From Cellvibrionales bacterium UBA1969 (GTDB lineage Bacteria > Pseudomonadota > Gammaproteobacteria > Pseudomonadales > UBA7434), in contig DDDX01000104.1 of the NCBI GenBank assembly GCA_002339085.1, positions 1 to 11,188 of the forward strand: a stretch of DNA of 11,188 nt, in the 5' to 3' direction. A model generated the notes under the pieces. That model was given only the letters and a program-made list of their open reading frames with translations. It ran no database searches and was not told the origin of the DNA. Each line of letters starts with the position of its first letter. Position 1 is the first letter of the stretch. This document shows, one piece after another, positions 7,117 through 11,188 of the stretch. The translations under genes were made by a program, and so were the position numbers.

Positions 7117-7827
7117 ATGCTGGACCTATTAACAAGTTATCCGTGGCCGGTGGCTTTGTGTTATATGCTAACGGTGATGGTATTGATGCGACTCAGTAAT
7201 ACTTTGCCGTTTAAAGTGTCTGCAATTGAAGAGATGCGTCAATGGAATCGACGTGAAGATGCCCCTAAGCGAAAAAAGCCTAAGTATCCACCGGTTATGA
7301 AACAGAATGGGCAGGTAGGTAGCTTTATTAGTCTGCTGCTTATTTTGATCGTTGCGCCCTCGGTGTTAACGCTCGAGTCTATGGCATGGTGGCGTTTTTT
7401 AACCGACATCGTTTGCGTGCTGTTAGTCTATGATTTTATTTATTACTTCACCCATCGATTTTTATTTCATGGTGAGCTGTTAAAGCGTGTTCATGGCTTG
7501 CACCATCAGGCAAGAGATATTTCATATATCGATGCGCATTACGTTCACCCGCTAGAAACCTTCATTGGGCTGATGATTTATGTGGTCTCTATTACTGCTG
7601 TTAGTTTATCATTTGACGGCTTGCATGTAGTCGCTGCAGCTTTTGCTTTTGTTATTTGGTCGCAGATTAATACGATTAACCATACCAAATTTAATTTGGA
7701 CCGGTTTCCCTATAAAACCATTAATTACTTAACTACTAAGCATGCTATCCATCACCAAAATATGAATATGGGTAATTACAGTTCGATTACGCCCTTGTTT
7801 GACAAATTATTTGGCACTTTGGATTAA
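7117..7827 (+). CDS. Fatty acid hydroxylase/sterol desaturase-superfamily membrane protein, copy 2
   Basis: A 236-residue paralog of the preceding gene with all histidine boxes kept: His113/His118 (HRFLFH), HGLHH (126-130), HAIHH (209-213), and His144 and His189. The block from the first histidine box through RVHGLHHQARDISYID is almost identical to copy 1, whereas the N-terminal 30 residues and the hydrophobic segment at about 146-182 differ strongly. This suggests the same catalytic core with a different substrate pocket or partner surface. A GGGTGA ribosome site ends 6 bases before the ATG, which lies 23 bases after copy 1. The pair may act on successive or related substrates, or form a heteromer. 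Both are probably active, as no metal ligand is missing. Confidence 0.88.
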   Translation: MLDLLTSYPWPVALCYMLTVMVLMRLSNTLPFKVSAIEEMRQWNRREDAPKRKKPKYPPVMKQNGQVGSFISLLLILIVAPSVLTLESMAWWRFLTDIVCVLLVYDFIYYFTHRFLFHGELLKRVHGLHHQARDISYIDAHYVHPLETFIGLMIYVVSITAVSLSFDGLHVVAAAFAFVIWSQINTINHTKFNLDRFPYKTINYLTTKHAIHHQNMNMGNYSSITPLFDKLFGTLD

Positions 7828-7839
7828 CGTACTAGTCTT

Positions 7840-7844
7840 GGAGA
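7840..7844 (+). promoter_or_regulatory. Ribosome binding site deciding the small CMD-family start
   Basis: GGAGA lies five bases before the ATG at 7850. The frame is open back to an ATG at 7799, inside the preceding gene and without a comparable site, so 7850 is preferred. Confidence 0.7.
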
Positions 7845-7849
7845 CAGCT

Positions 7850-8212
7850 ATGAGTAAGCGAGAGAAAGGCATTGAGATGTTCAATGAGGTCTATTGTAAC
7901 GATTTACCCCAACCGCCCGAAAAGGGAGAAGATGGCTTTTTTGACTTTATGTTAGAAAGCTTATTTAGTGAGTTATGGGGTAATGATATTTTAACAATTG
8001 AGCAGCGTCGCCTATTATTGCTCGGGGCAATAGCGTCACAAGGTGAAGAGATGACCTTTACCATTCAAGCACGGTCAGCAATGAAACGTGGCGAGCTCAG
8101 CTTTGCTCAGCTCGAAGAAATCACTCGTTTCATGACGCAGTACATTGGCTATCCTAAAGCGTCAAAGATGCGGATGGCGCTAATGGGTCTTAAAAAAGAC
8201 TTTGATCAATGA
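7850..8212 (+). CDS. Carboxymuconolactone decarboxylase (CMD)-family protein
   Basis: A 120-residue all-helical protein matching the CMD/AhpD-like fold. The pattern LTIEQRRLLLLGAIAS (48-63), then AMKRGELSFAQLEEI (77-91) and YIGYPKASKMRMAL (98-111) is typical of the PcaC-like branch. PcaC decarboxylates 4-carboxymuconolactone in the protocatechuate pathway. Here the CxxC pair of AhpD-type peroxidases is absent (the only cysteine is Cys16, outside the core), so thiol-peroxidase activity is unlikely. No other protocatechuate-pathway gene is visible, so classical PcaC function is doubtful. It is the last gene of the plus-strand operon, 22 bases after the second hydroxylase. A lactone or ring-processing role on the hydroxylases' product is a guess. 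Confidence 0.82.
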   Translation: MSKREKGIEMFNEVYCNDLPQPPEKGEDGFFDFMLESLFSELWGNDILTIEQRRLLLLGAIASQGEEMTFTIQARSAMKRGELSFAQLEEITRFMTQYIGYPKASKMRMALMGLKKDFDQ

Positions 8213-8311
8213 GTTGATAGTCTAAAATTGATTGAGAGCGTACATTTTTAACTGTGAACAGCTTATTTTCATGGCACAATAGTTTTCTATTTGATTAATT
8301 GCTGGCTAGTA

Positions 8312-8323
8312 CAGCTTAAGCTG
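8312..8323. promoter_or_regulatory. 12-bp perfect palindrome upstream of yadG
   Basis: CAGCTTAAGCTG lies 14 bases before the yadG ATG in a 125-base intergenic gap (8213-8337). Flanking sequence adds a longer imperfect inverted repeat: GTGAACAGCTTA (8254-8265) and TAAGCTGAGTTCAC (8317-8330). It could be an operator or an RNA structure over the translation start. No convincing promoter or terminator was found in the gap. Confidence 0.35.
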
Positions 8324-8337
8324 AGTTCACGTTATTT

Positions 8338-9321
8338 ATGTTATCAAGTCAATCACCGTCAGCACTGGCTATCAGCGGTCTCAAAAAAACCTATCGAGAA
8401 GGATTTATTGCCTTAAAAGGAATTGACCTTAACGTTGAGGCAGGTGACTTCTTTGCCTTGCTGGGCCCCAATGGAGCGGGTAAGTCAACCACCATCGGTG
8501 TTATCTGTTCTTTGGTTGCAAAGACAGCCGGCAGTGTGAGTGTGTTTGGCCATGATATCGACCATGATTTTGCAGCGGCCAAGCGCTGTATAGGTGTGGT
8601 ACCCCAAGAGTTTAACTTTAACCAGTTTGAAAAAGTTCTAAATATTGTAGTCACGCAAGGTGGTTACTATGGTCTTCCTCGCAAAGAGGCTTTAGTCAGA
8701 GCCGAAAAATACCTCCGCTTGTTGGATTTATGGGATAAGCGTAACGTTGTCTCGCGTACGCTTTCGGGCGGGATGAAGCGTCGTTTAATGATTGCAAGAG
8801 CCTTAGTCCATGAGCCTAAGCTGTTGATTCTTGATGAGCCCACCGCGGGCGTTGATATTGAGTTGCGTCGTTCAATGTGGGACTTTCTTCAGCAAGTGAA
8901 TGCCAGTGGCACAACCATTATTCTAACCACACACTATCTTGAGGAAGCAGAAAGCCTCTGCCGAAATATCGCCATCATTGATGAGGGAGACATCATTGCC
9001 AATAGCAGTATGAAAGATTTACTAGGGAAATTATCGCAAGAGGTATTGGTATTAGACATTGTTGAATCGCTCCCGCCTGATTTTACGCTCAAGGGTTTTG
9101 ATTGCAACTGGGTTGATGCGCATTGCATCGAAGTTTCAATTGATCGCGAGCAACATGTTAACAGCTTATTTGCCGCTCTTGAAGCGCAGCAATTGCAAGT
9201 AAAAAGTTTACGTAATAAAGCTAACCGTCTTGAAGAGATGTTTGTGTCCCTTTTAAAAAATCCCTCTAAACAATCTGATATAGACTACCCGCATCACGAA
9301 AGCGCTGAGGCGTCAGCATGA
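8338..9321 (+). CDS. yadG: ABC transporter ATP-binding protein, YadG type
   Basis: A 327-residue cytoplasmic ATPase that would power the YadH permease encoded next. It has Walker A GPNGAGKST (43-51), the Q-loop Gln90 in VVPQEFNFN, the signature LSGGMKRR (142-149), Walker B LLILDEP (162-168) and the switch His199. The segment LDEPTAGVDIELRRSMW and the C-terminal NKANRLEEMFVSL resemble E. coli YadG very closely, as recalled. YadGH is a conserved ABC-2 type exporter whose cargo is not settled. The reading frame overlaps yadH by four bases (ATGA). Arginine codons are mainly CGN (14 of 16), like the genes to the left and unlike queF to the right. The start lacks a strong ribosome site. Confidence 0.95.
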   Translation: MLSSQSPSALAISGLKKTYREGFIALKGIDLNVEAGDFFALLGPNGAGKSTTIGVICSLVAKTAGSVSVFGHDIDHDFAAAKRCIGVVPQEFNFNQFEKVLNIVVTQGGYYGLPRKEALVRAEKYLRLLDLWDKRNVVSRTLSGGMKRRLMIARALVHEPKLLILDEPTAGVDIELRRSMWDFLQQVNASGTTIILTTHYLEEAESLCRNIAIIDEGDIIANSSMKDLLGKLSQEVLVLDIVESLPPDFTLKGFDCNWVDAHCIEVSIDREQHVNSLFAALEAQQLQVKSLRNKANRLEEMFVSLLKNPSKQSDIDYPHHESAEASA

Positions 9322-10106
9322 ATTTAGTCAGTCAATGGGTCGCGTTTAAGACCATCGTCTATCGCGAAATTCATCGTTTTATGCGTATTTGGGTCCAAAC
9401 GCTAGTACCACCGGCTATTACGATTGCCCTTTATTTTTTAATTTTTGGACAATTAATTGGTTCAAGAATAGGTGAGATGGGCGGGTTTGATTATATGCAG
9501 TTCGTGGCGCCGGGCCTGATTATGATGGCAGTGATTCAAAACTCTTATGCAAATGTAGTTTCATCTTTTTTTGGACAGAAATTTGCAAGAAGTATCGAAG
9601 AATTATTGATCACGCCATTGCCGCATTATTTAATCCTTTTAGGATGGGTCTTGGGTGGAGACGCCAGAGGTTTACTGGTTGGAGCAATAGTGACTTTTGT
9701 GTCTTTATGGTTCTATGATCTTTCAGTGGTTAATTGGACCTTAAGTATATTTGTTGTTATTTCAACCTCTGTTTTATTTTCTTTAGGAGGTTTTTTAAAT
9801 GCGTTATTTGCAGAATCATTTGATGATATTTCAATTGTTCCAACATTTATCATGCAACCTTTGATCTATCTAGGAGGTGTTTTTTATTCGATTCAGCTCT
9901 TACCAACCTTTTGGCAGACTGTTTCTTTGGCCAACCCCATTCTCTATATGATTAATGCTTTTAGATATTCTATTCTAGGCTCTTCTGACTTAGAGTCACT
10001 TGGCTTTTCAATAAATTCAGCATTATTCATGATAGTTGGATTTATTATTCTTCTAACTACAATCTGTTTATGGTCTTTGAATAAAGGACGAGGAATAAGA
10101 TCATAA
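9318..10106 (+). CDS. yadH: ABC-2 type transporter permease, YadH type
   Basis: A 262-residue inner-membrane permease, partner of YadG, with about six hydrophobic segments (near 28-48, 62-85, 105-130, 143-165, 172-195 and 233-255). The segments REIHRFMRIWVQTLVPP (16-32), FVAPGLIMM (62-70), SFDDISIVPTF (167-177), LGGVFYS (185-191) and the end GRGIRS match E. coli YadH closely. It is translationally coupled to yadG. The gene appears full length and intact, but its base use changes within it: Arg16, Arg20 and Arg23 use CGN, while Arg50, 91, 117, 216 and 261 use AGA, with only Arg258 as CGA. The later part is also visibly richer in A and T. A recombination or assembly joint within this gene is suspected. 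Confidence 0.94.
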   Translation: MNLVSQWVAFKTIVYREIHRFMRIWVQTLVPPAITIALYFLIFGQLIGSRIGEMGGFDYMQFVAPGLIMMAVIQNSYANVVSSFFGQKFARSIEELLITPLPHYLILLGWVLGGDARGLLVGAIVTFVSLWFYDLSVVNWTLSIFVVISTSVLFSLGGFLNALFAESFDDISIVPTFIMQPLIYLGGVFYSIQLLPTFWQTVSLANPILYMINAFRYSILGSSDLESLGFSINSALFMIVGFIILLTTICLWSLNKGRGIRS

Positions 10107-10109
10107 CGA

Positions 10110-10964
10110 ATGAAAGATTCTCCTTTAGGAAAAAATAGTCATATACCTAAAGAATATGACTCTTCTTTATTAATCCCTTTAAGTAGAATAGATTCAAGAA
10201 TTAAGTCTGGTCTTCAAGACTTTTCTTCATTAATGCATGGCAAGGATTTCTGGACGTCTTATGAGACCTCATGGCTTAATTTGAGAGGAATCCCTCAAAA
10301 TAAAATTCTTAATGTAACCTATAGCAGCGATTCTAAGTATTTCTTAGAGTCTAAATCACTTAAGCTCTATCTTTATTCTTTAAATAATAAGAAATTTGAT
10401 ACTATTGAAGAAGTTAGTAGTTTAATTCAATTAGATCTAGAGCAAACCCTTAAAACAGAAGTAGAAGTTGATTTGGCAAGTTCACCTAGAGCAATACAAC
10501 AAAATCACCTTTCATTAGATTCTTTAGCAATAGAAAAAATTGACTCTTACCCCAATTCCCTGGTTATAGAATCAGAAGAAAAAGAAGCAAGTGAAGATCT
10601 TTCTTGTGGTTTATTTAGGAGTTTATGTCCTGTAACTGCTCAACCTGACTGGGCGACAATCTATATCTCATATTCAGGTGTTGCAATAAATCATCTCAGC
10701 ATACTTCGTTATCTATTATCGTATAGAAATCATCAAAGCTTTCATGAAGAGTGTGTTGAAAGAATTTTTTTTGATATTACAAAAAGGTGTAAATTAGATA
10801 AATTGTCGGTTAGAGCTAACTTTTTAAGAAGAGGAGGTATTGAGATTAATCCAGTTAGGGCTACACCCGGCATAGAAATAAGTATGTTTAGAGAAGAGAG
10901 GCAATGTTTTTGTTTTTTAAGGGCTTTATGGTTTATAACTTTTGCAAGCTTGATATCAATATGA
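10110..10964 (+). CDS. queF: NADPH-dependent 7-cyano-7-deazaguanine (preQ0) reductase, type II, with unusual C-terminal tail
   Basis: QueF reduces the nitrile of preQ0 to the amine of preQ1, a cytosolic step in queuosine tRNA modification. The 284-residue frame carries the bimodular (YqcD-type) features: HGKDFWTSYETSWLN (43-57), the ESKSLKLYL block (80-88), the catalytic cysteine Cys173 in SLCPVTAQPDW with Asp180 as the proton donor, FHEECVERIF (211-220) and RRGGIEINP (240-248). The E. coli protein ends at an Arg-Gln that corresponds to Arg264-Gln265. Here 19 more, mostly hydrophobic residues follow before a TGA, probably through loss of the ancestral stop or a base error. The gene begins 3 bases after yadH. 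Arginine codons are AGA/AGG in 15 of 16 cases, opposite to yadG. Confidence 0.93.
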   Translation: MKDSPLGKNSHIPKEYDSSLLIPLSRIDSRIKSGLQDFSSLMHGKDFWTSYETSWLNLRGIPQNKILNVTYSSDSKYFLESKSLKLYLYSLNNKKFDTIEEVSSLIQLDLEQTLKTEVEVDLASSPRAIQQNHLSLDSLAIEKIDSYPNSLVIESEEKEASEDLSCGLFRSLCPVTAQPDWATIYISYSGVAINHLSILRYLLSYRNHQSFHEECVERIFFDITKRCKLDKLSVRANFLRRGGIEINPVRATPGIEISMFREERQCFCFLRALWFITFASLISI

Positions 10965-10985
10965 CTTTTGACCTCAATATAAATA

Positions 10986-11188
10986 ATGGAAACTAATATA
11001 GAAAAAAGGATAAATGAATTAGAAGCCAGGAACGCTTTTCAAGAAGATTCAATTGAAAGATTAAGCTCAGAGGTAAGAAAACAACAACAAGAAATTACTG
11101 TCTTGAAAGAAAAACTACATTCAGTTTTAGATGCCCTCAAAGCAAATAGTGAAATTGAAAATAGTAATGAAAAACCGCCTCATTATTA
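10986..11188 (+). CDS. slyX: SlyX family protein, complete except for the stop codon
   Basis: Sixty-seven codons are visible, and the last two bases of the window (TA) could be the start of a stop codon. The protein is short, highly charged and mostly one coiled coil: KRINELEARNAFQEDSIERL (7-26) followed by VRKQQQEITVLKEKL (30-44). It ends in PPHY, the usual SlyX C-terminus. SlyX is a widespread small proteobacterial protein named from its position next to slyD in E. coli; its function is unknown. The ATG lies 21 bases after the extended queF stop and has no clear ribosome site. The gene shares the AT-rich composition of queF. Confidence 0.9.
   Translation, partial: METNIEKRINELEARNAFQEDSIERLSSEVRKQQQEITVLKEKLHSVLDALKANSEIENSNEKPPHY

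Noticed and set aside
8272..8286. Possible sigma54 promoter (TGGCAC) before yadG
   Set aside because: The -12 element reads TTTT instead of TTGC, losing the essential GC, and no enhancer-binding context is present.
10904..10996. 30-codon open frame after the conserved end of queF
   Set aside because: Low complexity, no ribosome site, no recognisable family, and it overlaps the start of slyX.

Overview
The window looks like chromosomal DNA from a gammaproteobacterium, most likely a free-living aquatic or marine one. Type II QueF, SlyX and a YadG/YadH pair closely resembling the E. coli proteins support the class. No genus can be named from the sequence alone. No RNA gene, insertion sequence, CRISPR array or origin was seen.

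Layout. Positions 1-5103, minus strand: a six-gene catabolic-type operon, read from right to left. It encodes a 3-hydroxyisobutyrate-dehydrogenase-family oxidoreductase, an aldehyde dehydrogenase, two short-chain dehydrogenases, an adducin-like class II aldolase and the start of a thiolase-like protein cut by the window edge. Positions 5104-5191: a compact divergent control region, a near-perfect 19-bp inverted repeat that contains two back-to-back promoters. Positions 5192-8212, plus strand: a 385-residue regulator with two MarR domains in one chain, two paralogous histidine-box membrane hydroxylases (fatty acid hydroxylase/sterol desaturase superfamily) and a small carboxymuconolactone-decarboxylase-family protein. 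Positions 8338-10106: yadG and yadH, an ABC-2 type exporter. Positions 10110-11188: queF (queuosine synthesis) and slyX, the latter reaching the right edge.

How the genes may work together (inference). The two divergent operons share one operator and probably one regulator. Their products form a plausible route for a hydrophobic substrate: membrane hydroxylation, then alcohol and aldehyde oxidation by the dehydrogenases, then carbon-carbon bond chemistry by the aldolase-like and thiolase-like proteins. The substrate cannot be read from the sequence. This divergon is the best candidate for an undescribed system here.

A second point concerns the right end. Arginine codon choice changes sharply inside yadH, from CGN in yadG and the first 25 codons of yadH to AGA/AGG in the rest of yadH and queF, and the DNA becomes visibly AT-rich. 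This marks either recombination with a low-GC relative or a chimeric assembly. The queF reading frame also runs 19 residues past the family's usual C-terminus.
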